From Nocardioides pinisoli (lineage in GTDB: Bacteria; Actinomycetota; Actinomycetes; Propionibacteriales; Nocardioidaceae): 64,000 bases of DNA. The stretch lies in NCBI RefSeq assembly GCF_024199985.1, contig NZ_JANARS010000006.1, positions 310,001 to 374,000 on the forward strand, given 5' to 3'. Both the position numbers and the translations under genes were made by a program. The first letter of the stretch is position 1. Every line of letters begins with the position of its first letter. Below the pieces are notes generated by a model, which worked only from the letters and a program-made list of their open reading frames with translations, was not told the DNA's origin and made no database searches. This document shows positions 28,830 through 37,788 of the stretch, piece by piece.

Positions 28830-29420
28830 ATGACGGATCCGGGGCTGCCTCGAGCCCGGCGCCCGGGCGGCCGTTCCGCCCGCGTTCGCGCCGACGTCCA
28901 CGCAGCCGTGGAGGCGCTCCAGTCCGAGCACCCGCTGGGCGAGATCACCATGGCGCGGATCGCCGAGCGGTCGGGCGTCCACCTCGGCACCCTCTACCGC
29001 AGGTGGGGCAGCCTGGACGGCGTCCTGCTCGACGTCGTGAGTGAACGGCTGACCGCGCGCTCGCCGGTGCCGGACACGGGCGACTACGCGAACGACCTGC
29101 GGGAGTACGCGCGCCAGGCCGCTGAGGACCTCGCGGGCCCGGAGGGGGTGCTGCTCCTGCGTACGCTCGTCTCGGTGCAGCTCGACGACGGGCGCTCTCT
29201 ACCGCCAGCCCTGTCGCGCCGGTTCGACGATCTCCAGGACATGCTCGACCGCGCGGCGCACCGGGGTGAGACGGTGCCCACGTCCGAGGAGGTCTTCGAG
29301 CTCGTCATCGCTCCGTTGTGCGCAAGCCTGCTGTTCGGCACCGAGCCACCCGACGTGCACCGACTGGTCGAGAGGGTCGACCTGGTCGCGGCGCACGAGG
29401 CCGACACTCGAGGCGAGTGA
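28830..29420 (+). CDS. TetR-family transcriptional regulator
   Basis: The 196-aa protein has an N-terminal helix-turn-helix (LGEITMARIAERSGVHLGTL followed by YRRWGSLDGVLLDVV) and a helical ligand domain with a TetR_C-type end. The ATG at 28830 starts MTDPGLPRARRPGGRSARVR. It is divergent from the NTF2-like gene, its probable target. Being island-borne, it may control only local genes. Confidence 0.88.
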   Translation: MTDPGLPRARRPGGRSARVRADVHAAVEALQSEHPLGEITMARIAERSGVHLGTLYRRWGSLDGVLLDVVSERLTARSPVPDTGDYANDLREYARQAAEDLAGPEGVLLLRTLVSVQLDDGRSLPPALSRRFDDLQDMLDRAAHRGETVPTSEEVFELVIAPLCASLLFGTEPPDVHRLVERVDLVAAHEADTRGE

Positions 29421-29456
29421 GCGGGCGCCCACCAGTCCCAGGCCGGACGTCGACGC

Positions 29457-29762
29457 TCAGCGTTCTGCTCGGACGTCGAAGCGTGCCTGCGCCTGCTCGA
29501 CCTCGCCGAGATGCTCGTCACTCCACCGGAGGATGGCGTCGATCGGGTCGCGCAGGGTCTTGCCCAGTGGGGTGATGCGGTACTCGATCGCGACCGGCCG
29601 GTCACTGATGACGACACGCTCGACGATCCCGTTCCGCTCGAGACGACGGAGCGTGGCGGTCAGCGACTTCTGCGTCACGGGGATAAGGCGCCGCAGCTGG
29701 TTGAACCTGCGCGGCCTGTCACACAGCTCCTCGAGGACGAGCACCGACCACTTGTCGAGCAC
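29457..29762 (-). CDS. HxlR-family transcriptional regulator, possibly shortened at the N-terminus
   Basis: The 101-aa protein is a MarR-like winged helix of the HxlR type: LDKWSVLVLEELCDRPRRFN, QKSLTATLRRLERNGIVER and YRITPLGKTL. Family members usually have 10-25 residues and a Cys before the KW motif. Here the GTG at 29762 starts right at it, and the in-frame sequence upstream has no start codon near. It may be slightly truncated or use a longer undetected start. It follows the GPP34 gene on the same strand. Confidence 0.78.
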   Translation of the reverse strand: MLDKWSVLVLEELCDRPRRFNQLRRLIPVTQKSLTATLRRLERNGIVERVVISDRPVAIEYRITPLGKTLRDPIDAILRWSDEHLGEVEQAQARFDVRAER

Positions 29763-29919
29763 CTGGCCACCGCCGAGTTCTTCGTCGTCGACGTGGCGAC
29801 GGGTTCGTCCGTGCGAGCGGCGAGAGGCGCAGCCCGGTCAGTTGCGTGGTCGCCAGAGTCGCGGGAATCGACGGGGCGCGGACTGGCGCCGTCCGTCGGA
29901 CCTGCTCGCCGGGCATCAG

Positions 29920-30618
29920 TCAGTCAAGAATGCTCGTCGCGGTGAACAGGTTGGTGGCGATCAAGCTGGCCATGCTGACCTGGACCGCCTGACCTGCAGC
30001 TGTGGCAGCCCAGGCGGACCGCTGGAGCTTCCTGGCGTTGGCGTGGACGGCACCCGACCACGGGATGTCGGCGTGCATGGACGCGAGCTGTCCGCTGGCG
30101 GAGAGCAGTGCAGCGATGGCCGCGGTGTGGGCGTCCGGCTCTGCCCCGTCGTTCAGCACTGCGCGCATCGTTGCCACGAGGTGATTGCGTCGGGTGCCGT
30201 TGTTCTCGGCGAGCGTGGGGATCCGGAGAAGACCCCGTCCGGGCTCGCGCCGGAGGTGGCCGCGGGCGACGAGGAGGTCCAGCACGGGCTCGCGCAAGCG
30301 CGGGCCCAGGACGAGGACCATCGCGTAGAGGTCCATCGGCTTCCGGTCGATCTCATCCCAGGCGGTGGCGAGCACCTCGAGGTCGGGGCGCGTGCCCCCG
30401 ACGGTGCGTACCTGGCGCATGCCGTGCCGCTCCTGCTCGAGACTCAGCCGGTCCTGCAGGAGCAGGTCGATCAGCACCGCGCCCGCGAGCACGTGGAAGA
30501 ACGGCAACCCGTCACCGACCACGGCGCCGTTGCGCGGGTTGAACATCAGGAGTGCCAGGTCCTCGACCACGAGGGCACCTGTGTGGTTCTGGTCAGTCAC
30601 GTCGTTCCTCTCGGTCAT
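29920..30618 (-). CDS. GPP34/GOLPH3-domain protein
   Basis: The 232-aa protein matches the GOLPH3 (GPP34) family: LVVEDLALLMFNPRNGAVVG, HVLAGAVLIDLLLQDRL, GRGLLRIPTLAENNGTRRN and the C-terminal AAIAALLSASGQL. Eukaryotic GOLPH3 binds PI4P at the Golgi. Bacterial homologues, common in Actinobacteria, have no settled role and probably bind membranes. The ATG at 30618 was preferred to a TTG at 30654. It lies 42 bp after the ABC permease gene and may share its transcript. Confidence 0.85.
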   Translation of the reverse strand: MTERNDVTDQNHTGALVVEDLALLMFNPRNGAVVGDGLPFFHVLAGAVLIDLLLQDRLSLEQERHGMRQVRTVGGTRPDLEVLATAWDEIDRKPMDLYAMVLVLGPRLREPVLDLLVARGHLRREPGRGLLRIPTLAENNGTRRNHLVATMRAVLNDGAEPDAHTAAIAALLSASGQLASMHADIPWSGAVHANARKLQRSAWAATAAGQAVQVSMASLIATNLFTATSILD

Positions 30619-30660
30619 GGCCCGGGGCGATCGGTGCGGGAGGCGCAGAGTCAATCGATG

Positions 30661-31380
30661 TCATCGGCGTGGTTCCCACTGGAACAGTCGCTGCGCCAGG
30701 AAGAGGGCGAGGAAGACCCAGGCAAGGGTGGGTGCGAGCAGGACGAGCGAGTCAACGACGGATGCTCCGCCGTTCCAGGCATCGGTCATGAGCTCGGTCG
30801 CGGCGCCACCGGGGAGCAGTCGCTTGACCGTGGCCAGGTTCTCGGTCCCGGTGATCCCGACCCAGACTCCCACGGCGATGGTGCCGAGACTGATCGGGAG
30901 GGTGGTCACCTGCGCGTGCTCGGGCGAGTGTGTGAGGCCAGCGGTGGCCAGGCCAAGACCCAGCATCATGGCGATGGTCGCGAGGGTTCCTGCGGCGAAG
31001 AGAAGGCTGTTGTCCGGTGACCCGGCAACGGCGGCGAGCACGGCGAGGATGCCGAGAAGCTGGACGCCGGCGATCGCTGTCGCGGGTAGCACCAGGCCCC
31101 ACAGGATCTCGTGGTCGCGTGCGGCGGTGGATCGAAGTCGCTTGAGGAAGAGGTTCTGGCGTCGCGAGGCCAAGGTGGTGACGACGGTGGAATAGAGACT
31201 GAAGGCGGCGATCGTGAGGACGATGGTCGAGGCGAGGTAACCGAGGCTGCCGATGTTCTCGAAGGTCTCGTGTCGCCACACGAGGCTGGCGCTGACGGCG
31301 AAGGGGATGACGAGACCGGAGACGAGCACGGCCCGGTTGCGCAGGATCTGGGTCAGTTCATGGCGAGCGATGGTGAGCAT
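30661..31380 (-). CDS. ABC-2 type transporter permease
   Basis: The 239-aa protein starts MLTIARHELTQILRNRAVLV, the cytoplasmic entry typical of ABC-2 permeases. About six membrane helices follow, including LGLATAGLTHSPEHAQV and the C-terminal VVDSLVLLAPTLAWVFLALF. The ATG at 31380 has AAGGA 6 bp upstream; an upstream extension was rejected. With the ATPase encoded 83 bp upstream it would form an exporter for a drug, lipid or peptide. Confidence 0.88.
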   Translation of the reverse strand: MLTIARHELTQILRNRAVLVSGLVIPFAVSASLVWRHETFENIGSLGYLASTIVLTIAAFSLYSTVVTTLASRRQNLFLKRLRSTAARDHEILWGLVLPATAIAGVQLLGILAVLAAVAGSPDNSLLFAAGTLATIAMMLGLGLATAGLTHSPEHAQVTTLPISLGTIAVGVWVGITGTENLATVKRLLPGGAATELMTDAWNGGASVVDSLVLLAPTLAWVFLALFLAQRLFQWEPRR

Positions 31381-31463
31381 GGCGGTCCTTCGTTGGGGTG
31401 CGAGGGGCGGCGTGGCTCGGTCGAGCGCAGGGTCTACGCCGACCGCGGGCAGAGCCAGCAGGC

Positions 31464-32351
31464 CTAGTCGTCGGTGTCGAGGGCTCGGAACACGTCGTCG
31501 AGGCGCGTCGGGCCGGCCGACAGTCCCTGGAGATCGATGTGGTGGCCCTCGGCCCACTGCAGCAGCTCCTTGAGGTCGCGAGCGAGGGTGAAGGTCTCGA
31601 TCACGTAGGTGCCGTCGTCGCGCCGCGATCCCTTCACCGGCGGGTGCGGTGCGGTCGGCGGCAGCGTGAACCGGATGACGCCCGGCAGTTGGCGTGTGAG
31701 CTCGGCGACGGTGCCCTCACGGTGCATCGTTCCCCGGTGCATCAGTCCGACGCGATCGGCTCGCTGCTGGGCCTCCTCCAGGTAGTGGGTGGTCAGCACC
31801 ACCGTCGATCCGTCCTCGCGGAGCTTGTCCACGGCCGTCCAGAGGTCGTCTCGTGAGGAGATGTCCAGTCCGGTGGTGGGCTCGTCCAGGAACACCAGCT
31901 CGGGCGATCCCCACGCGGCGGTGGCGAAGTCCAGACGGCGCTTCTCGCCACCGGAGAGCTGCGAGACCAGAGTGGCGGCCTTGCGGTTGAGGTCGACGAT
32001 GCCGAGCACCCGCTCGACTCGGTCTTCGCGGAGGGTGAGGGCTCCGATCAGCGCCACCGACTCCTTGACGGTGAGGTCGGGGGAGAACCCGCTCTCCTGG
32101 AGCATGATGCCGACCTTGGGGCGCACGGCCGAGCGCTTCCGGGGGTCGTGCCCGAAGACACGAGCTGCACCGGAGGAGGGCCGGCGGTGTCCTTCGATGA
32201 TCTCGAGGGTCGAGGTCTTGCCGGCTCCGTTGGTGCCGAGCAGCGCGTAGAGCTCGCCGCGCTGGACCTGGAACGAGACGTCCTTCACGGCATGGAACCC
32301 GCCGTAGGTGAGGTTGAGATCGGCGACGTCGATCACGGGTGAGGTTGACAT
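31464..32351 (-). CDS. ABC exporter ATP-binding protein
   Basis: The 295-aa ATPase has Walker A GTNGAGKTS, the Q-loop LQESGFSPDLT, signature LSGGEKRRLDFA and Walker B LVFLDEPTTGLD. A C-terminal extension follows that is typical of multidrug or lantibiotic ABC-2 ATPases. It is divergent from a DesK/DesR-type two-component system. A GACATG/CATGTC inverted repeat overlaps its start codon, so the response regulator may control it directly. Confidence 0.92.
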   Translation of the reverse strand: MSTSPVIDVADLNLTYGGFHAVKDVSFQVQRGELYALLGTNGAGKTSTLEIIEGHRRPSSGAARVFGHDPRKRSAVRPKVGIMLQESGFSPDLTVKESVALIGALTLREDRVERVLGIVDLNRKAATLVSQLSGGEKRRLDFATAAWGSPELVFLDEPTTGLDISSRDDLWTAVDKLREDGSTVVLTTHYLEEAQQRADRVGLMHRGTMHREGTVAELTRQLPGVIRFTLPPTAPHPPVKGSRRDDGTYVIETFTLARDLKELLQWAEGHHIDLQGLSAGPTRLDDVFRALDTDD

Positions 32352-32444
32352 GACTCCATGTCATCGTCGATCAGGTGGCTGGCCCAGTGAACCCTTGTCA
32401 CCACTCGTCATGCGGTCGTCATGCCGGACCCATGACACGTGTCA
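32347..32444. promoter_or_regulatory. Clustered GTCATG/CATGAC operators between exporter and two-component system
   Basis: Several related half-sites lie in one 98-bp span. There is an inverted pair GACATG/CATGTC (32347-32352, 32357-32362), a direct pair GTCATG (32407, 32418) and an inverted pair GTCATG/CATGAC (32418-32423, 32431-32436). The last overlaps the perfect palindrome TGACACGTGTCA (32433-32444). Such clustering fits a NarL-type dimer controlling both divergent units. Confidence 0.55.
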
Positions 32445-32463
32445 CGCCGCTACGTTGTCGTGC

Positions 32464-33738
32464 GTGCAGCCGAACACCTCGCCCCCGGTCACGGGCTGGT
32501 CGTCGCCGCGGAACGGGCTGTCGACCCGCGGCCGGGGCGTTGCTCTGACCTGGCTGGCCACGGCGGCGGTGATCGTGTGCATCGAAGTGGTCGTCCTGGG
32601 AATCTGGGCTCCTGTCGCGGTGCCTGCTTCACCGGGGGTGTCCTGGCGTCAGGTGGCCTTCGTCCTGGCCGGGTTGACCTGGCTGTCCTCGTCCGCCTTG
32701 TTGCTGTGGAGCTACCGCCGCGCTTCTCGAGGTGAGGAGGAAGTCGAGGAACGGCGCGGTGTTCCGGCCAGGGTGCTGGGGAGGCGTGCCATCCCGGTCC
32801 TGGCGTGCATCGCTGCGAGCACGGTGTTCGTGGCGGTGTCGGGAATGCTCCTCATGGGCGGTGCTGTCCTGGCGCAGACGGCTGCCCTCCTCAAAGAGTC
32901 GTCCGGCGCGCGGCGGCGCCTGTCTCTCGCCGTCGCGGCCATACTCGGCGTGCTGTGGCTCATCGACTCCGCGCTGGCGACGGGCTCGACCGGAGCGGGG
33001 GCAAGCGCCGAGGCCACGACGTACGCCCTTCTCCTGCCGGTGACCTCGGCCTTCTCGCTGTGGTGGTGGGACATCGTCGAACAGCTCGACCATGCCCGGG
33101 TCGCGGAGGGCAGGCTCGCAGCGACACAGGAACGTCTGCGCCTCGCCAACGACGTGCACGACCTGCAGGGCCACCACCTGCAGGTGATTGCTCTGCAGCT
33201 CGAGCTGGCCGAACGACTCCTGACCCGTGATCCGGACGCCGCACTGCACCAGGTGCGCGCGGCCAGGTCCTCGGTGGACCACGCACGCCAGGGGACCCGC
33301 GACCTCGCCACCCGGTTCCGGGGGGTCCCGCTGGCCGACGAGCTCGCCAATGCCGCCGACCTGCTGCGCGCGGCCGGGATCCGCGTGGACCTCAGCGTGG
33401 CGCACCAGGCGGGGCAGGCGCCGGTCGACGTCCTGGGCCCGGTCATCAGGGAAACCACCACCAACATGCTCAAGCACAGTGGCGGGGCGTGGGCGACGCT
33501 GAGTCTGCGTCGCAGCGGGGACAACTGGACCTACACGGCATGCAACGACGTCGCCCAGCCTCGTCCCAGCGGGTGCCACGAGCGGACCGGGAACGGCCTT
33601 CAGGGGATCGGCGAACGCGTTCGCGCTGTGGGTGGCCACGTCGCGGTCGACCGAAGTCCTTCCCAGTTCATGGTGTCCGCCACCGTCCCGCGCACCGACG
33701 CCCGGCCGTTCGACCACCAACGCGAAGGAGACCGATGA
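32464..33738 (+). CDS. Sensor histidine kinase, DesK/NarX type
   Basis: The 424-aa protein has about four to five N-terminal membrane helices (residues 20-200), then a HisKA_3 dimerisation region with the phosphorylated His in NDVHDLQGHHLQVI. A short HATPase follows: ETTTNMLKHSGG (N box) and GNGLQGIGERVRAVGG (G box). The absence of a large extracellular domain suggests sensing within the membrane, as in DesK or LiaS. The GTG at 32464 was chosen; upstream codons run into the operator cluster. It overlaps its regulator by 4 bp. Confidence 0.9.
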   Translation: MQPNTSPPVTGWSSPRNGLSTRGRGVALTWLATAAVIVCIEVVVLGIWAPVAVPASPGVSWRQVAFVLAGLTWLSSSALLLWSYRRASRGEEEVEERRGVPARVLGRRAIPVLACIAASTVFVAVSGMLLMGGAVLAQTAALLKESSGARRRLSLAVAAILGVLWLIDSALATGSTGAGASAEATTYALLLPVTSAFSLWWWDIVEQLDHARVAEGRLAATQERLRLANDVHDLQGHHLQVIALQLELAERLLTRDPDAALHQVRAARSSVDHARQGTRDLATRFRGVPLADELANAADLLRAAGIRVDLSVAHQAGQAPVDVLGPVIRETTTNMLKHSGGAWATLSLRRSGDNWTYTACNDVAQPRPSGCHERTGNGLQGIGERVRAVGGHVAVDRSPSQFMVSATVPRTDARPFDHQREGDR

Positions 33739-34337
33739 TCAGGGTGCTGCTCGCCGACGACGAAGACATGATCCGAACCGCCCTCGCCTCGCTCCTGGCG
33801 CTCGAGGACGACCTCGAGGTCGTCGCCGAGTGCCGCGACGGCGCCGAGGCAGTAGACGAGGCGAATCGCCTGGAGCCCGATGTGTGCGTGCTCGACCTCG
33901 AGATGCCGTTCCTGGACGGAGTAGAGGTCGCCGAGCGACTGCGCCACACCGTGGCGACACGCTGCGTCGTGGTCACCCGGCATGCCCGCCCCGGGGTTCT
34001 GCGGCGGGCACTGAAGTCAGGAGTACAGGGCTTCGTGCCCAAATCCCGTCCCGCCAGCGACGTGGCGCAGGTGATCCGCGAGGTTGCTGCGGGCAGGAGG
34101 TACGTCGACCCCGAGATCGCTGCGGACGCCCTCTCAGCGGAACGAAGTCCGCTCACCGACCGCGAGCTGGACGTCCTGCGGGCGGCAGCCGGTCATGCGA
34201 CCAGCTCTGACATCGCCAAGGCGCTGCACCTGTCCGAAGGGACGGTCCGCAACCACTTCTCCTCCATCCTGCAGAAACTGAACCGCTCGACCCGCTACCA
34301 GGCTGTTGACCTGGCCCGAGAGCGCGGTTGGATCTGA
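33735..34337 (+). CDS. NarL/DesR-family response regulator
   Basis: The 200-aa protein has a receiver domain (IRVLLADDEDMIRTAL, phospho-acceptor Asp in VCVLDLEMPFLDG) and a LuxR-type helix-turn-helix (LTDRELDVLRAAAGHATSSD, then SEGTVRNHFSSILQKL). The ATG at 33735 overlaps the kinase stop (ATGA) and has AAGGAG upstream. The expected lysine of the receiver lies in FVPKSRP. Its probable targets are the GTCATG/CATGAC sites upstream of the kinase and exporter genes. Confidence 0.93.
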   Translation: MIRVLLADDEDMIRTALASLLALEDDLEVVAECRDGAEAVDEANRLEPDVCVLDLEMPFLDGVEVAERLRHTVATRCVVVTRHARPGVLRRALKSGVQGFVPKSRPASDVAQVIREVAAGRRYVDPEIAADALSAERSPLTDRELDVLRAAAGHATSSDIAKALHLSEGTVRNHFSSILQKLNRSTRYQAVDLARERGWI

Positions 34338-34481
34338 GCCTACGACCACCATCCATGTCGGCACACCGCGCCTTCGACTTCGTCATCGCAGTCACGCTCG
34401 CAGCGGCGACCGGCGCTTGCTCGCCATCCGGATGGGAGGCGCGGCAGTCTCCGTCCGAGATGCCGCGTACTCGGTCCCACG

Positions 34482-35128
34482 TCACTCAACGCCCGCGCCC
34501 GGCACCGTGGCGGGGTAGACGAAGTCCTCGTCGGGCAGCAGGTCCTCGACGCCCCGCAAGGCGTCGCCCCACAAAGGTGCCGCGAGGGCGGAGGCCGACG
34601 GAACGCCGACCACGGTGCCGCCCACGACGGAACCCTGGAGCAGCGCCGGGGAGCCCTCGGGGCTGACGCCGGCGATCACCGCTGCGGTGGCGAGCGCCGG
34701 GGTGTGACCGACGAACCACACGGACAGGCCCTCGTTGTTGCCGGTCTTGCCGGCCGCTGGCTTGTCGATGGCGGCGGCAGACGCGAAGCCACCCGGCTCC
34801 ACCACGCCGCGCAGCACGTCGTTGACGGCGTCGGCCGTGGTCGGTGCGACGACCTGCTTGCAGCTCGGCCGATGGGTGCTGAGCACGTCACCGTCGGCTC
34901 CCCGCACCTCGGTGACCGGGCGCGCGTCGCAGTGGAGGCCGCGGGCTCCGAAGGAGGCGTACGCCTCGGCCATCTCGAGTGGACTCACGTTCGCGACGCC
35001 GAGCGGGAAGATCGGCACCCGTCCGACGGAGCCGCGTCGTTGCCCACGGTGAACTCACCGACGTACGGCGGCGCGCCGGCGCAGTTGGCGTAGTCGGCCT
35101 GGTCGAACGACATCGTGTTGGGCGTCGC
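34482..35128 (-). pseudogene. Penicillin-binding protein transpeptidase fragment (decayed)
   Basis: The minus strand encodes the C-terminal end of a class A-type transpeptidase: VSPLEMAEAYASFGARG and the KTG box in AAGKTGNNEGLSVWFVGHTP. Upstream, another frame continues the family (PNTMSFDQADYANCAG), so a frameshift lies near 35020-35030. The glycosyltransferase part and most of the transpeptidase, including the SxxK and SxN boxes, are absent. Homology stops where the integrase fragment begins, around 35120-35130. It is a remnant, not a functional PBP. Confidence 0.8.
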
Positions 35129-35901
35129 GCCAGCCTGTCGAGCTTCTTCGCATGGTGCGTGCGGGACAAGGTCATCGTGCGGAACCCGGTGACCGGGACG
35201 AAGGTCCCCCGGTCCTCGGAGGAGCCCACCGAGATGCGGCCGTGGACCGAGGCGGAGCTCGAGGCCGCCTATGAGCGGTGGCACGAGCACGACCCGCACC
35301 TGACGGACGTGCTGCTGGTGCTCGGTTGGACCGGGATGCGGTGGGGCGGGCACGGGCAGTGCTGGTCGAGGACGTGGTCGAGGTGCCGACCGCCGGGCTG
35401 CTCGTCCGACGCTCGCAGACCGAGGGTGGGGCGGTGAAGGCGACCAAGGGCCGGCGGGGTCGCCGGGTGCCGGTGGCTGACCGGGTCTTGCCGATCATCC
35501 GGCGGCTCATCGTCTCCAAGGAGCCGACCGACCTGCTGCTGACCACCTCGGGTGGTGCCCGGCTGCACCGCACCGCGGTGCTGCGGACCGTGAAGTGGGA
35601 CCGCACCGGAGGCGGTCGGCGGATCCACGACCTGCGGCACACCGCGGCCTGCCTGTGGCTGGCGGGGGGCGTGGACCCGGGCACGGTGCAGGCGTGGATG
35701 GGACACGAGTCGATCGCCACCACAAACCGGTACCTGCACTTCCTGGGCACCTCGGCCGACCAGGTGGGGTTGGAGCGTCTCAACGACCCGAACCGAGGTC
35801 CCCGCCGTGGGCCCGAGCGGGCGACGGAGAGGCCGGGGGTACGCGGGGGGCAAGCCGACGGACTGTCCCGGCGAACGTCACCGGTGTCAGTCCCTGGGTG
35901 A
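35125..35901 (+). pseudogene. Tyrosine site-specific integrase, truncated and frameshifted
   Basis: The fragment starts inside the SAM-like core-binding domain (RASLSSFFAWCVRDKVIVRN) and lacks the N-terminus. The first catalytic Arg is in GWTGMRWG (codon 35339-35341). A one-base-type frameshift at about 35342-35352 moves the reading to another frame. That frame has the HxxR box HDLRHT (35626-35643), GHESIATT and the nucleophile Tyr (35731). The gene end is 56 bp from the att repeat, so this was the island's integrase. Confidence 0.85.
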
Positions 35902-35919
35902 AGGCACCGGAGAATGCGA

Positions 35920-35950
35920 GAACCCGCAGGTCAGGTCGACCTCCGGGTTC
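35920..35950 (-). terminator. Hairpin downstream of tRNA-Ala
   Basis: GAACCCG-c-AGGTC (35920-35932) pairs with GACCT-c-CGGGTTC (35938-35950) with one C/C mismatch and a 5-nt loop. It lies 10 bp past the tRNA 3' end and so came in with the element. It mirrors the chromosomal hairpin at 27922-27961 next to the other att copy. Confidence 0.6.
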
Positions 35951-35956
35951 TTCGTC

Positions 35957-36036
<80 letters not shown>

Positions 36037-36117
36037 ATGCGCCCGAAGACGCGACGCCAAGATACACGAGCGGTTCGGCGCCCACCCAATCGCCCCGGCG
36101 GACTCGCGAGGGTCGGC

Positions 36118-37107
36118 TCAGGCGCCGCTGGCGCGGCGGGTCTCGCCGGCCTCGCGTGCGGCCTTCGCGTCCTTGGCGGACTGCTCGGCCGACCGGGCGA
36201 GCGCCGAGTCGCCGTCGTGGTGGCCGCTCGACCAGACGCCGGTGGAGTCGAGGTCGATCGTGGAGACCGTACGCCGATGGGCGGCGGGCTTGCTGACGTA
36301 GGTCGGCAGCGTGGTGGGCACCATGTCCCAGCCGCCGACGACCGCGACCTCCCCGGTGACCACGGCCGGCGTGTCGGCGGCGGACGACGCCGCGGGCTCG
36401 GACGGCGCGGGCTCGGACGGCGCTGCGGGCACGCGGGGCTGCGGCGGGGTCACGGTGATCTCGCCGGTGAGGTCGGACTCGTCGGCCTCCTCCTCGACGA
36501 TCGGCGGCAGCCCGATCTCGATCGCCGAGCGGTCGGGGCGCTGCGAGCGAGCCGCACGCTGGCGGCGCTCGGCGCGCACCGACACCCGGCAGGCCACCAG
36601 CCACGCGACCAGGACGGCCGCCGGAGCGGCGACCCACGGCCAGGCGACGAGCGACGCCGTGGCGAGGCCGATGACGACGGCGTTGGCGAGGAGGACGAGG
36701 GCGAGGACGTTGCGGCGGCGCCTGGCGGCCCGGCGGGCGGAGGCGCGCTCGGCGCCAGGCGACAGCGGGCGCGACGGGGCGGGCTGGGCGGGTCCTGCGG
36801 AGACGGTGACCTCGCGGGTCACCTCCGTGGTGACCACGGCGCTGGTGACCGAGGGGGCGACCACCTCGGGCTCGGTGCGGGCCTTGGTCTCGACCGGCGG
36901 GCGCAGCGTCGCGCGGATGGGCGAGACGACCAGGCGCGCGTTGCGACGGTCGACGGGCTCGCGCCGGGCGAGGACGCGCATCGTGTGGGAGAACTTCTCG
37001 ACCGACCGGCTGCGCACGACCTCGTCGTGGTGCTTGAGGGCCTTCGGGATCAGGTAGACGGCCCACGCCACGGCAAGGGCGACGAAGATGAGAGCGCTCA
37101 GGTCCAC
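36118..37107 (-). CDS. Conserved actinobacterial membrane protein, function unknown
   Basis: The 329-aa protein begins with a membrane helix (LSALIFVALAVAWAVYLIPK), followed by a basic KALKHHDEVVRSRSVEKFS segment and a variable linker. Two more hydrophobic stretches lie near residues 130-175. The rest is an acidic, Pro/Ala-rich tail ending near DLDSTGVWSSGH. Membrane proteins with this YLIPKALKHHDE-type start occur beside the rimJ/mog genes in other Actinobacteria. The gene is 60 bp after rimJ and probably shares its operon. No function can be given. Confidence 0.78.
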   Translation of the reverse strand: MDLSALIFVALAVAWAVYLIPKALKHHDEVVRSRSVEKFSHTMRVLARREPVDRRNARLVVSPIRATLRPPVETKARTEPEVVAPSVTSAVVTTEVTREVTVSAGPAQPAPSRPLSPGAERASARRAARRRRNVLALVLLANAVVIGLATASLVAWPWVAAPAAVLVAWLVACRVSVRAERRQRAARSQRPDRSAIEIGLPPIVEEEADESDLTGEITVTPPQPRVPAAPSEPAPSEPAASSAADTPAVVTGEVAVVGGWDMVPTTLPTYVSKPAAHRRTVSTIDLDSTGVWSSGHHDGDSALARSAEQSAKDAKAAREAGETRRASGA

Positions 37108-37167
37108 GCTCGAAGCGTAGGAGCGGGGAGCGTGGGTGAGGCGGATGTCAAGAGGTGTGTCGCAGAA

Positions 37168-37788
37168 CTACTGGTGTGACTGGTGTGTCTGGAGCCGGAC
37201 GAGCACCCCCTCGGGCGCCTCCTCGGCCGTGAGCGCGAAGATCCGGTGGTCGCGCCACGCGCCGTCGATGTGCAGGAAGCGTGGTGCGTAGCCGACCTGC
37301 TCGAGGCCGAGCTTCTCCACGACGCGCAGCGAGTTGGTGTTCTCGGGGCGGACGCAGATCTCGACCCGGTGCAACCCGACGGGTCCGAGGCAGTGGTCGA
37401 TCACCATCCCCACCGCCCGGGGCGCCACCCCGCGGCCGGCGACCGCGACGTCGACCCAGTAGCCGATCGAGCCCCACTGCGCCGAGCCGCGGGCGACGTT
37501 GCTCACCGTGACCTGGCCGGCGAAGCGGCCGCCCACCTCGATGACGAAGGGCAGGCACTGGCCCAGCTTGGCCTGGTGGAGCAGCGAGCGCGTGACGACC
37601 TTGTACGACGACGGGCGCGGCGCGGCGCCGGGCGGCACGGTGGCGTCCCACGGCCGCAGCCAGTCATGGTTTCGGGCGCGGACGGCCTGCCACTCGTCGG
37701 CGTCGGACCTGCGCAGCGCGCGGACGACGACGCCCTCGGACTCCAAGCGCGCCGGCCAGCCTGGAGCCGTGCCCGTGAGGCCGGTCAA
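37168..37788 (-). CDS. rimJ: GNAT-family N-acetyltransferase (RimJ/RimL type)
   Basis: The 206-aa protein is a RimJ-like acetyltransferase: VVVRALRRSDADEWQAVR, QVTVSNVARGSAQWGSIGYW, the acetyl-CoA loop VAGRGVAPRAVGMVIDHCL, then LHRVEICVRPENTNSLRVVE. It would acetylate a protein N-terminus (ribosomal S5 in the E. coli case) or another amine. The TTG at 37788 overlaps the mog stop by 4 bp and is the only start near the family N-terminus. Placement next to moeA/mog matches other Actinobacteria. Confidence 0.85.
   Translation of the reverse strand: MTGLTGTAPGWPARLESEGVVVRALRRSDADEWQAVRARNHDWLRPWDATVPPGAAPRPSSYKVVTRSLLHQAKLGQCLPFVIEVGGRFAGQVTVSNVARGSAQWGSIGYWVDVAVAGRGVAPRAVGMVIDHCLGPVGLHRVEICVRPENTNSLRVVEKLGLEQVGYAPRFLHIDGAWRDHRIFALTAEEAPEGVLVRLQTHQSHQ

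Noticed and set aside
29763..29919. A short gene between HxlR and GPP34
   Set aside because: The minus-strand frame here is Arg/Pro-rich with no family features, and it overlaps the HxlR start. It may instead be eroded HxlR 5' sequence.
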